DNA of 39,545 nucleotides, from contig JAUYMU010000020.1 of the NCBI GenBank assembly GCA_030698405.1, positions 1 through 39,545 of the forward strand, read 5' to 3'. Position numbers and translations under genes: made by a program. This document shows positions 9,058 through 16,768 of this stretch, piece by piece. This stretch comes from Bacteroidota bacterium. Lineage in GTDB: Bacteria; Bacteroidota; Bacteroidia; Bacteroidales; Prolixibacteraceae. The notes under the pieces are model-generated. The model did not search any database. It saw nothing but the letters and a program-made list of their open reading frames with translations, and was not told the DNA's origin. Numbering within the stretch: the stretch's first letter is position 1; the number at the start of each line of letters is the position of its first letter.

Positions 9058-9372
9058 ATGGAACGGTCAGAAATACTCGATAGAATTAGAAATGGAATAA
9101 TCCAACATGATCCAAAAGCAGAAATATTTCTTTTCGGCTCCCGCGCTCGTGGCGACAACCGAAAAGATTCTGATTGGGATATCCTTGTCATTTCGCCAAA
9201 TGAAAAGATTACATTTGATTATGAGTCGGAATTAAGGGATCCAATTATTGAACTTGAACTTGATTCTGGTGAAAGTATTTCTTTGTTGGTTTATTCCAAA
9301 AATGATTGGATAAAAAAACAAGCTATTTCACCGCTATTCACTAATGTTTCGAAAGAAGGCATCAGAATTTGA
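9058..9372 (+). CDS. MNT-domain nucleotidyltransferase (MntA-like, putative antitoxin)
   Basis: This 104-aa minimal nucleotidyltransferase has the motif GSX10DXD intact: Gly27-Ser28, then Asp39 and Asp41 (FGSRARGDNRKDSDWDILV). Proteins of this type pair with HEPN proteins, and in characterised MntA-HepT systems they transfer AMP to the HEPN toxin. The gene ends in TGA at 9370-9372 and the HEPN gene starts at 9374, so the two are almost certainly co-translated. The intact catalytic motif suggests an active enzyme. Toxin-antitoxin function is inferred from the family and gene pairing. Confidence 0.85.
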   Translation: MERSEILDRIRNGIIQHDPKAEIFLFGSRARGDNRKDSDWDILVISPNEKITFDYESELRDPIIELELDSGESISLLVYSKNDWIKKQAISPLFTNVSKEGIRI

Positions 9373-9373
9373 A

Positions 9374-9751
9374 ATGAAACAGGAAAATATTCAATACCGA
9401 CTAAACCGGGCAAATGAAACTTACCAGGATGCCGTTTTTCTGTTCGAAAGAGGAAGTTTGAATTCCAGTATCAATCGATTGTATTATGCTGTCTTTTATG
9501 CGACTATTGCGTTACTACTGGCCAATGACATTGAAGTAAAATCACACAATGGCGTTAAACAGAAACTTGGAGAAGAATTTATCGCTAAAGGAAAACTATC
9601 AAAAATCCACGCCAAAACATTTAATATACTTTCTGACTTCAGACACAAAGGTGATTATGACGATCTGTTCGATTTTGAAACGGAAATGGTTGAACGGTTA
9701 ATTGATCCGGTGAAGGAATTTATTGATGCAATTAACCAGTTAATTAGGTAA
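9374..9751 (+). CDS. HEPN-domain protein, partner of the MNT protein
   Basis: The 125-aa helical protein starts at the ATG at 9374, one base after the stop codon of the nucleotidyltransferase gene; an earlier ATG at 9344 overlaps that gene. The HEPN signature is clear: RANETYQDAVFLFERG, then SSINRLYYAVFYATIALLLA, then LSDFRHKGDYDD. The RX4-6H ribonuclease motif of HepT toxins is not present. The expected position carries RHKGDY instead, as in the HEPN subgroup annotated only as HEPN-domain proteins. It may therefore be a non-nuclease or divergent member. Confidence 0.82.
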   Translation: MKQENIQYRLNRANETYQDAVFLFERGSLNSSINRLYYAVFYATIALLLANDIEVKSHNGVKQKLGEEFIAKGKLSKIHAKTFNILSDFRHKGDYDDLFDFETEMVERLIDPVKEFIDAINQLIR

Positions 9752-9858
9752 CTAAAGAGAGGAAAGAAAAACGCAAAGTGTTTTTGCAAAAGAGTCTTAG
9801 GAACATGAATCAATCCCAATAAAATTTATCCACATTCAAACTGTTAGACATTTAAAAC

Positions 9859-10500
9859 ATGTACCTCACTCATCCCAGTAATCATTTAACCAACATCTTC
9901 TCAAGTAAGCCATATCAAGGAGTAGCACCAAATCAAGCAATATTTCTTTTTATTGGGCTGGATGCGAACTACGATGCGGACATCGCCCAGAAGCCTATTT
10001 TCTCAAAAGTTCTTGAATATCACAACGATGGTGTTGCCTTCTGGAATGGGTATGGAGTGCATCATCCATTTTTGCTGCCTGGATATTCTGGGAGCGGAAA
10101 ATCATATCATCGCAACTTTTCCCGTATTGGTTTCCGACCAGAACACGCAAATCTGGTGTCATTTGTCGAGTTGCTTCATGTCCCGACCGTGGGGCGAAAT
10201 AAACTTGCCGTAGAAGACCTTGAGATTTCGCACTTGAAGATGTTGAACAATGCAATACTTGAAGGGCAGGCCAAATATATTTTCATTTCTGATAAAGTTC
10301 AACGCTTGATGCTCGCTTCACGTGAATTTACATGGCTTGTCGAAAAATCCGAAAAATATGAAGATCAACTTGTAATTGTTTATCGTAACAATAGTAAGAC
10401 TGTGTATAAGCATCTCCATTTTTCAAATTATGGCGTTTTTGCAGAAAGAATGACCAAAGAAGCAAAATTCATTGGTAGCTTGTTGCCAAGGGTTCAATAA
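9859..10500 (+). CDS. Conserved-looking protein of unknown function (possibly UDG-like fold)
   Basis: I do not recognise this 213-aa protein with confidence. It is soluble, with no signal peptide or membrane segment. It starts MYLTHPSNHLTNIF and contains IFLFIGLDANYDADI, then a His- and Trp-rich stretch (AFWNGYGVHHPFLLPG), NLVSFVELLHVPT, KYIFISDKV, and KHLHFSNYG near the end. The order (GLD-type loop, NLV-type strand, central strand, then a His-containing loop) loosely recalls the uracil-DNA glycosylase superfamily, but this is weak. It lies 107 nt after the HEPN gene on the same strand and converges on the YhcC-like gene. Confidence 0.65.
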   Translation: MYLTHPSNHLTNIFSSKPYQGVAPNQAIFLFIGLDANYDADIAQKPIFSKVLEYHNDGVAFWNGYGVHHPFLLPGYSGSGKSYHRNFSRIGFRPEHANLVSFVELLHVPTVGRNKLAVEDLEISHLKMLNNAILEGQAKYIFISDKVQRLMLASREFTWLVEKSEKYEDQLVIVYRNNSKTVYKHLHFSNYGVFAERMTKEAKFIGSLLPRVQ

Positions 10501-10509
10501 AAGGGGCTT

Positions 10510-11454
10510 TCACTTCCCCACAAAAAGCCTTCCCTGCCATGTATCCCGCTCCTCCAACAACTTTTCGAGTTTGGCGGTGAATTCAAAGTTTTTCAATCCC
10601 CAGCGCGGAGCAATTAGAAGTTCGTCGGGAGCTTCGCTTACAAACCGTTCAACCACGATTTCAGGATTCAGCAATTCCAGGTATTTAACAACCAATTCCA
10701 GATATCCTTCAACAGTAAACATCGTGAACCGCTCCGAATTTTGAAGGTATTCGCGGTACATTTGAGTCCCTTTATGAATCTGTAATTGATGCAATTTCAG
10801 GTTTTCAACCGGAAGTTGAGAAATTACTCTTGACTGATCGAGCCAATTGGCTTCCGTTTCGCCGGGCAATCCCAAAATCAGGTGCGCGCAATTGTGGATA
10901 TTTCTCCGAGCGGTTTCTTCGATCGCCCAAATTGATTCCTCAAAACTGTGTCCCCGGTTCATCTTTTCAAGACTTGAATTCAGATGCGATTCAATCCCAA
11001 ATTCAACCATGATGTAATGTTCTTCAGCCAGCAACTGAAGGTAATCCAAAATTTCAGGAGTAAGGCAATCGGGACGGGTAGCAATTACCAAACCTATCAC
11101 TCCCGGATGATCCAATGCTTCCTCATAAAGCATTCTCAAGTTGTAAAGTGGAGCGTATGTATTACTAAAAGACTGAAAATATGCCAGATACATCATCGAA
11201 TTGTATTTCCGGGAAAAGAATTCAATTCCTTCTGCCAGTTGGCTGGAAACACTTTTTTCGAGATTACAATAAGCCGGACTGAATGTTTCATTATTGCAAT
11301 ACGAACAACCGCCGGTTCCACGTGAGCCATCGCGGTTTGGGCAGGTAAAACCGGCATCTATCGAAATTTTTTGTACCCGTCCACTAAACTTTTTTCTGAA
11401 ATAGCCCGAAAAGTCATTGTATCGTTTATCACTTCCCCACAAAAACCGATTCAT
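10510..11454 (-). CDS. YhcC-like radical SAM protein (TIGR01212 family)
   Basis: The 314-aa product starts at the ATG at 11454; a longer frame to 11517 adds 21 residues not typical of the family. The N-terminus (WGSDKRYNDFSGYFRKKF) leads into the cluster motif Cys38-X11-Cys50-X2-Cys53, within AGFTCPNRDG and GGCSYCNN. Further family segments are YFQSFSNTYAP, IATRPDCLTPEILDYL, and GLPGETEANW. The family is related to Elp3-type radical SAM enzymes, but its reaction is not established. The stop codon lies 9 nt from the convergent neighbour, whose final codons are at 10500. Confidence 0.88.
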   Translation of the reverse strand: MNRFLWGSDKRYNDFSGYFRKKFSGRVQKISIDAGFTCPNRDGSRGTGGCSYCNNETFSPAYCNLEKSVSSQLAEGIEFFSRKYNSMMYLAYFQSFSNTYAPLYNLRMLYEEALDHPGVIGLVIATRPDCLTPEILDYLQLLAEEHYIMVEFGIESHLNSSLEKMNRGHSFEESIWAIEETARRNIHNCAHLILGLPGETEANWLDQSRVISQLPVENLKLHQLQIHKGTQMYREYLQNSERFTMFTVEGYLELVVKYLELLNPEIVVERFVSEAPDELLIAPRWGLKNFEFTAKLEKLLEERDTWQGRLFVGK

Positions 11455-11766
11455 CCTGTAACATTTAAATTCAGTGGCAAAAGTAGTCCATTTTAGCTGG
11501 CATTGAAATCCATCCATTGGTATTCAAAAATTGATTTTCAGCCCTAAAAATCGGTGACACATTTTCGGAATTAATTAGCCAAAATATTAAAACAACAAAC
11601 ATCACCACAACAACCAGCTATAATAATTTAATAATCAAACATTTAACCATTCACGTCAAGCCCCGGAATTGTTAAAAACTAGTTTAAAACTTTTTAAACG
11701 CTGCAACATTGAATCGTCATTTCTAAAAATTGATTTCCTAAATTTAAACAACTCTAAAACTTAGCT
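11455..11766. other. Intergenic region between divergent genes
   Basis: The 312-nt AT-rich region separates the YhcC-like gene from the DUF4301 gene and must hold promoters for both. I see no ORF, strong hairpin or clear TAnnTTTG box in it. Confidence 0.5.
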
Positions 11767-13308
11767 ATGTTTACACCAGAAGATATCAGGCAGATTGCTG
11801 CACGGGGAAGTCATATTGAAATAGTTGAGCAACAAATCAAAAATTTCAAACACGGTTTTCCTTTCCTGAAAATTACTGAAGCAGCCAGTAATCATCACGG
11901 ACTTATCAAATTATCCGGCAGCGAAATTGAAAACTATGTATCCATTTTTGAAGAAAAAGTTCAGAATGGAATTGAGTTGTTGAAGTTTGTTCCTGCTTCA
12001 GGAGCTGCCAGCCGTATGTTCAAATCACTTTTCTCAGCCCTTGAAGATTTTCAAAAAGGGAAAGAACATTCAGAAGTTGTTAAAGACAAGGAAGTTGCCC
12101 TGTTTCTGGACCAACTCAGCAAATTTGCTTTTTATGACGATTTGAAAAAGCTCGCTGCAATAGAAAATATTGATATTGAAGAAGTTCCGGAAAAAAAAAT
12201 ATTGGAATGGGTACTTTTGGAACAAGGTTTAAACTACGGAAACCTTCCCAAAGGATTGTTGAAATTTCATCCGTATGCTGATGGAAACCGCACCCCGCTT
12301 GAAGAACATTTTGTTGAAGGCGCTTCCTATTCGAAAAACAGTTCAGCGGTGGTTCACCTTCATTTTACGGTTTCGCCCGAACATCAGCTTATTTTCGAAA
12401 ATCATGTTGCCGAAATTCTACCCAAATACGAACAATTCTTCGGCGTAAAATATCAGGTCGGATTTTCGCAACAAAAGCCGGCAACCGATACCATTGCAGT
12501 TTCGCCTGACAATGAACCGTTCAGGAATAATGACGGCAGTTTACTTTTCAGGCCAGCCGGACATGGCGCTTTGCTCGATAATCTGAACGAACTTGATGCC
12601 GACATTATTTTCATCAAAAATATTGACAATGTAGTTCCCGATCAGCTAAAAAAACCAACCATCGATTATAAAAAAGCGCTTGCCGGGGTTTTGCTGAGCC
12701 TACAGGAACAAATTTTTCATTATCAGAAAAAATTAAAAGAGCATCATTACAGTTCGCTCGAAAGCGCTTTTTATGCCGAAGCCGCCAATTTTCTGGAAAA
12801 TGTTCTGAATATTGCTCCTCCACAAAACCAGTATTACAGCGAGAAGGAAGAATTGTACCACTATTTCAACAGTAAATTCAACCGGCCAATAAGAGTTTGC
12901 GGAATGGTTAAAAACCTTGGAGAACCCGGTGGTGGACCGTTCTTTGCACAAAACAGCGACGGATCGGTTTCCCTTCAGATTGTTGAAAGTTCGCAAATTG
13001 ATTTCAAAGACCCGGATCAGGCAAAAATTGCACACCATGCAAGCCATTTTAATCCGGTTGATCTGATATGCGCGACTAAAAATTATAAAGGGGAAAAATT
13101 TAACCTTGAGGATTTCAGCGATCCTGAAACGGGATTTATTTCCATCAAATCGAAAGACGGAAAGGAATTGAAAGCACAGGAACTGCCCGGATTGTGGAAC
13201 GGCGCAATGTCTGACTGGAACACGCTTTTTATTGAAGTTCCGGTTGAAACTTTCAATCCGGTTAAAACTGTTACCGACCTGTTGCGAAAAGAGCACCAGT
13301 CAAATTGA
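11767..13308 (+). CDS. DUF4301 family protein
   Basis: The 513-aa soluble protein matches DUF4301, a family found mainly in Bacteroidota. The N-terminal third contains LKFVPASGAASRMFKSLF, which resembles the glycine-rich nucleotide-binding loop of GT-A-fold nucleotidyltransferases; this resemblance is an inference. Later segments include LLKFHPYADGNRTPLEEH, RPAGHGALLDNLNELDADI, and VCGMVKNLGEPGGGPFF. These suggest a sugar-nucleotide pyrophosphorylase-like core, but no activity is known to me. It is followed by a TPR gene and a phosphosulfolactate synthase gene on the same strand, with a promoter box between the first two. Confidence 0.83.
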   Translation: MFTPEDIRQIAARGSHIEIVEQQIKNFKHGFPFLKITEAASNHHGLIKLSGSEIENYVSIFEEKVQNGIELLKFVPASGAASRMFKSLFSALEDFQKGKEHSEVVKDKEVALFLDQLSKFAFYDDLKKLAAIENIDIEEVPEKKILEWVLLEQGLNYGNLPKGLLKFHPYADGNRTPLEEHFVEGASYSKNSSAVVHLHFTVSPEHQLIFENHVAEILPKYEQFFGVKYQVGFSQQKPATDTIAVSPDNEPFRNNDGSLLFRPAGHGALLDNLNELDADIIFIKNIDNVVPDQLKKPTIDYKKALAGVLLSLQEQIFHYQKKLKEHHYSSLESAFYAEAANFLENVLNIAPPQNQYYSEKEELYHYFNSKFNRPIRVCGMVKNLGEPGGGPFFAQNSDGSVSLQIVESSQIDFKDPDQAKIAHHASHFNPVDLICATKNYKGEKFNLEDFSDPETGFISIKSKDGKELKAQELPGLWNGAMSDWNTLFIEVPVETFNPVKTVTDLLRKEHQSN

Positions 13309-13328
13309 CTCAAATCGAAAAGTATTCT

Positions 13329-13336
13329 TAAATTTG
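13329..13336 (+). promoter_or_regulatory. Probable -7 box TAAATTTG upstream of the TPR gene
   Basis: TAAATTTG fits the Bacteroidota TAnnTTTG consensus and lies 20 nt before the ATG at 13357. A TTG 22 nt upstream could serve as a weak -33 element. This suggests the TPR and comA genes have their own transcript. Confidence 0.4.
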
Positions 13337-13356
13337 CAACCTTTTAATTAGAGCTT

Positions 13357-14778
13357 ATGAACGAGGACGCCAGAGATAGAGACATTGAGGAAGATGATTT
13401 CCGGGAGGCGATAACACGTTTCAAAAAAATGGTTGAAAATGAAACCTCCGACTACTTCGATGTATTTGAGGTTGAAGGAATTATAGACCATTTTCTGGAA
13501 GAAGGAGAAATTTCACTTGCCCATATTGCAGTTGAAACCGGGACAAAAATACATCCGGGTGCCATTTCCATACAAATTCGCAAAGCTCAGGTACTTATGC
13601 ACGAAGGAAATCTGGAAGAGTGTCTTGATCTGTTGAGTGTTGCAGAAAAAGTTGAAACATCCAATCCTGAACTTTATCTTACAAAAGGGGCTGCCCTGAA
13701 CTTGCTGGGTGATGTAAACGAAGCAATTATAGCCTACGAACATGCGCTGCTGATGCCACTCGACGAAATTGACGAAACCCTTTACAACATTGGAATCTCA
13801 TTCGGTCAGGCAGGCGAAACTCACCTTGCAATCAAATACTTAGAAAAAGCATGTAAAAGCAATCCTGACAACGAAATTGTACTTTACGAACTTGGATATT
13901 ATTACGACCGCGACTCTCAATTCGAAAACAGTATAGAACTTTATAACAAATACCTCGATATTGATCCTTTTAACCATTCGGTTTGGTACAATATCGGCAT
14001 CACTTACAATCGGTTGGCCCAATTCGAAAAAGCCATTGAAGCCTACGATTTTGCGCTTGCACTGAATGATGAATTTCTGCATGCCCATTTCAACAAGGCG
14101 AACGCGCTGGCCAACAACAATCAATTCGAAGAGGCAATTATCTGCTACAATGAATACTTGTTGCTCGATAAAGACAACGATGATGCATTCTGCTATCTGG
14201 CCGAATGTTACCTGAACAGCGACAATTACGGTGAAGCGCTTGTTAATTATCAGAAAGCAATTCGCCTGAACGACAAAAATTCGAGCGCCTGGTATGGTTC
14301 TGGATTAATCATGTGGTCGGAAGGACAATTGGTAGAAGCAAAAACCTTCTTTAAAAATGCTATAAGGCTGGAAGAAGACAATGCCGATTTCTGGTCGATG
14401 ATTGCCAGAGTTCATGCCGAATTAAATGAAATAAAGGAAGCAGTTGCCTCATTCGAAATGGCATCTTCGCTCGAACCTGAGAATATTGAAAACTGGCTCT
14501 CGTATTCGGAAATGTATTACGATTTGGACAACACCGACAAAGCCATAAAAATACTTAGAATAGCCAACAAGACAAACAAGTCGAACGCTTACCTCGACTA
14601 CAGGCTTACCGCCTATTTGCTTGATAAAAATGAAGAACTGGAAGCTGCCTGTCATTTTGAAAGAGCGCTGAAAATTGATTTCAGTAAAAGCAGCGAACTT
14701 TTTGAATTTTATCCTGAAGCTTTAAAAATTGAATCGATAAAAAAACTGATCTCCCAATATCAATCAACGAAACTATAA
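13357..14778 (+). CDS. Tetratricopeptide repeat protein
   Basis: The 473-aa protein has no signal peptide and is made almost entirely of TPR units from about residue 50 to 450. Clear repeats include AIIAYEHALLMP, LAIKYLEKACKSNPDN, SIELYNKYLDIDP, AIEAYDFALALND, AIICYNEYLLLDKDN, and ALVNYQKAIRLNDKN. The acidic N-terminus begins MNEDARDRDIEEDDF. It is probably a cytoplasmic scaffold for protein-protein contacts. Its partner is not evident. The gene ends 4 nt before comA, so the two are likely co-transcribed. Confidence 0.88.
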   Translation: MNEDARDRDIEEDDFREAITRFKKMVENETSDYFDVFEVEGIIDHFLEEGEISLAHIAVETGTKIHPGAISIQIRKAQVLMHEGNLEECLDLLSVAEKVETSNPELYLTKGAALNLLGDVNEAIIAYEHALLMPLDEIDETLYNIGISFGQAGETHLAIKYLEKACKSNPDNEIVLYELGYYYDRDSQFENSIELYNKYLDIDPFNHSVWYNIGITYNRLAQFEKAIEAYDFALALNDEFLHAHFNKANALANNNQFEEAIICYNEYLLLDKDNDDAFCYLAECYLNSDNYGEALVNYQKAIRLNDKNSSAWYGSGLIMWSEGQLVEAKTFFKNAIRLEEDNADFWSMIARVHAELNEIKEAVASFEMASSLEPENIENWLSYSEMYYDLDNTDKAIKILRIANKTNKSNAYLDYRLTAYLLDKNEELEAACHFERALKIDFSKSSELFEFYPEALKIESIKKLISQYQSTKL

Positions 14779-14782
14779 AACA

Positions 14783-15562
14783 ATGAATTTTCGATTGCCA
14801 CACATGCCTGAGCGTCCGGCACAACCCCGTGAAACCGGGTTAACGATGGTCATGGACAAAGGGTTGAGTTTGCGCGAAGCAGAAGATTTGTGCGACATTT
14901 CGGCATCCTACTGCGATCTGATGAAACTTGGTTTTGGAACTTCTATCATTACCAACCGGTTGCTCGAAAAAGTCAGGCTATACAAATCGGCCGGGCTAAA
15001 ACCCTATTTCGGAGGAACTCTTTTTGAAGCTTTTGCAGTCCGCAATATGATGGACGATTACCGCCGTTATCTGGACAAGTATGAAATGGAAATGGTGGAA
15101 GTATCCGACGGTGTGATGGAACTGGATCATGATTTGAAATGCAGATACATTTCGGAACTAAGCAAAAACTACACAGTTTTATCAGAGGTTGGATCTAAAC
15201 TGAAAGGAAAAGAAATTTCCAACGAAAAATGGATTGAGTACATGCAAACCGAACTTCAGGCCGGAGCATGGAAAGTGATAGCCGAAGCCCGCGAAAGTGG
15301 CAACATGGGCATATACAACGACGATGGATCTGCCAATTTCAAGCTGATTCTGGACATCAAAAAAGCGCTTGACCCTGACACGATTCTTTGGGAAGCGCCG
15401 CTTAAAAACCAACAGGTTTGGTTCATTAAATTACTTGGTTCGAATGTTAACCTTGGAAACATAGCAACCGACGAAATTATTCCGTTAGAAACCCTCCGGC
15501 TTGGGCTCCGCGGCGACACGCTGCTTACCTTTTTACCCTGCATTCACAACTGGGACATATAA
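14783..15562 (+). CDS. comA: Phosphosulfolactate synthase (ComA family)
   Basis: The 259-aa protein matches ComA, which adds sulfite to phosphoenolpyruvate to make phosphosulfolactate. Family segments are RETGLTMVMDKGLSLREAED, KLGFGTSIIT, LKPYFGGTLFEAF, VEVSDGVMEL, AGAWKVIAEARESG, WEAPLKNQQVWFIKLLGSNVN, and a C-terminal LGLRGDTL. Length is normal. In methanogens this step begins coenzyme M synthesis; in Bacteroidota the product is less clear. No other sulfonate gene is in the window. It lies 4 nt after the TPR gene and is followed by a strong hairpin. Confidence 0.88.
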   Translation: MNFRLPHMPERPAQPRETGLTMVMDKGLSLREAEDLCDISASYCDLMKLGFGTSIITNRLLEKVRLYKSAGLKPYFGGTLFEAFAVRNMMDDYRRYLDKYEMEMVEVSDGVMELDHDLKCRYISELSKNYTVLSEVGSKLKGKEISNEKWIEYMQTELQAGAWKVIAEARESGNMGIYNDDGSANFKLILDIKKALDPDTILWEAPLKNQQVWFIKLLGSNVNLGNIATDEIIPLETLRLGLRGDTLLTFLPCIHNWDI

Positions 15563-15601
15563 AACAGAAAAGGTGGTCGGAAATGGCCACCTATTCTGTT
15601 T
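15562..15601 (+). terminator. Rho-independent-type terminator after comA
   Basis: A 15-bp stem with one mismatch (AAACAGAAAAGGTGG against its complement) encloses a short loop, directly after the comA stop codon. The U-tract is only TTT at the stem end, so termination strength is uncertain. Confidence 0.7.
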
Positions 15602-15616
15602 CATAAAGGCAATAAA

Positions 15617-15661
15617 AAACCCGCCGGGTAAGGTGTGAGGTGATTTTTCCGGCGGGGGTTT
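15617..15661 (-). terminator. Terminator of the minus-strand thioredoxin pseudogene
   Basis: A GC-rich stem (CCCGCCGG with CCGGCGGG) is followed, in minus-strand sense, by a T-rich run (GTTTTTTATT). It lies 22 nt past the end of the thioredoxin-like pseudogene. Confidence 0.7.
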
Positions 15662-15683
15662 ATACTATAAAACCCAAAGATAT

Positions 15684-16462
15684 TCATTTTTTGCTTTTAT
15701 CCTTGAATCCGCAACCAATTGCCTTGGTTGTAGCAGGTTCAGGCATGCTCCCAGCGATCAATGCATCCAAAGCATTTGCCAAAAAAGGCGACGTTACCTT
15801 TGCTGCATCCTGATGGTTATCATCGATTGCCCCAATGTACTGAACCACAAAATCGTTTCCTTTTTTCTGAAGGACATAAACATGTGGGGTTCGTGTTGCT
15901 CCGTAATTTTTGTAAACTTCCTGTTTTTCATCTATAAGATATGGAAAAGTAAAACCTTCCTTTTTGGCTACCGAAACCATTTTATCGTATGAATCATCAG
16001 GAGTAATTGACGGATCGTTTGGATTAATTGCAATTACAGGATATCCTTTCGATTTATACTTTTTATCCAATTCAATCAACCGATCCTGATAAGCCTGGGC
16101 ATAAGGACATCCATTGGACGTGAATACGACTACGAAACCTTTGTCATCAGTGAAATTGCTAAAGGAAACGTGTTTTCCGTCAACGTTTTTAAGCTTAAAA
16201 TCAGATGCTTTGTCAACAATACTTTAAATTTTTTATCCGAATACTTTTTCTCAACAGCTTTTATAGCTGGCAATTCGGCAACACAGGGGGCACACCATGT
16301 TGCCCAGAAGTTTACCAGATAAACCGTATCGTTCCTGAAATTCAGATATGGTTCCAACTGGTCAAAGTTCAAAACACGGATCTTTTTATCATCCGGAACC
16401 TGCGAACTAAGTGTTTGACTGACAAACAAAAATGAGATTAGTATTAAAATCAATCTTTTCAT
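15684..16462 (-). pseudogene. Thioredoxin/redoxin pseudogene, out-of-frame fusion of two genes
   Basis: The 5' part (16462 down to about 16215) encodes a signal peptide and the first half of a TlpA-like thioredoxin with the active site WCAPC (YLVNFWATWCAPCVAELP). After KKFKVLL it changes frame. The other frame then gives DKASDFKLKNVDGKHVSF, FVVVFTSNGCPYAQAY, and a complete redoxin C-terminal part (PVIAINPNDPS, GATRTPHVYVL) to 15684. The TlpA half lacks its second beta-alpha part and the redoxin half lacks its signal peptide and first residues. This fits a deletion between two tandem redox genes, not a single-base error alone. The redoxin part may still be translated from an internal start at 16079. 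Confidence 0.75.
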
Positions 16463-16505
16463 TCTAATTTAAGAGTAACTTGTCTTTTATTTTATAAAAA
16501 GTTTG

Positions 16506-16667
16506 AAAGTTGAGTCCACTCCGAAAAGTCAAAAAATAAAAAATGCCACCAAATCTCCAAGGCACCAAATTGCACAAAAGGCTGAAATTCAGGACATAAT
16601 TATTGGTGAGTTTTGGTGATTTAGTGTTCTGGTGGCAAAAAATAGTTTTCGGAGTGGACTCAAAGTT
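16506..16667. mobile_element. MITE-like element with 16-bp terminal inverted repeats and 6-bp target duplication
   Basis: Perfect 16-bp terminal inverted repeats, GAGTCCACTCCGAAAA at 16512-16527 and its complement at 16646-16661, bound a 150-bp element. It is flanked on both sides by AAAGTT (16506-16511 and 16662-16667), a probable target-site duplication. The interior is also an imperfect palindrome with shifted CCACCAAAT/ATTTGGTGG-like words. It has no ORF. It lies between the redox pseudogene and the fucosidase gene. Confidence 0.72.
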
Positions 16668-16720
16668 GAAATCAGAAAAGATTTAAAGTAGTTTCCATTA
16701 TTTTCTATTCAGGAAAAATA

Positions 16721-16728
16721 TATATTTG
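16721..16728 (+). promoter_or_regulatory. Probable -7 box TATATTTG for the fucosidase gene
   Basis: TATATTTG matches TAnnTTTG and lies 40 nt before the ATG at 16769, giving a leader of about 33 nt. It lies just outside the MITE-like element. Confidence 0.45.
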
Positions 16729-16768
16729 TCAGCACGACACAGCACAGTAAAAACCTAAACTTAAATGT

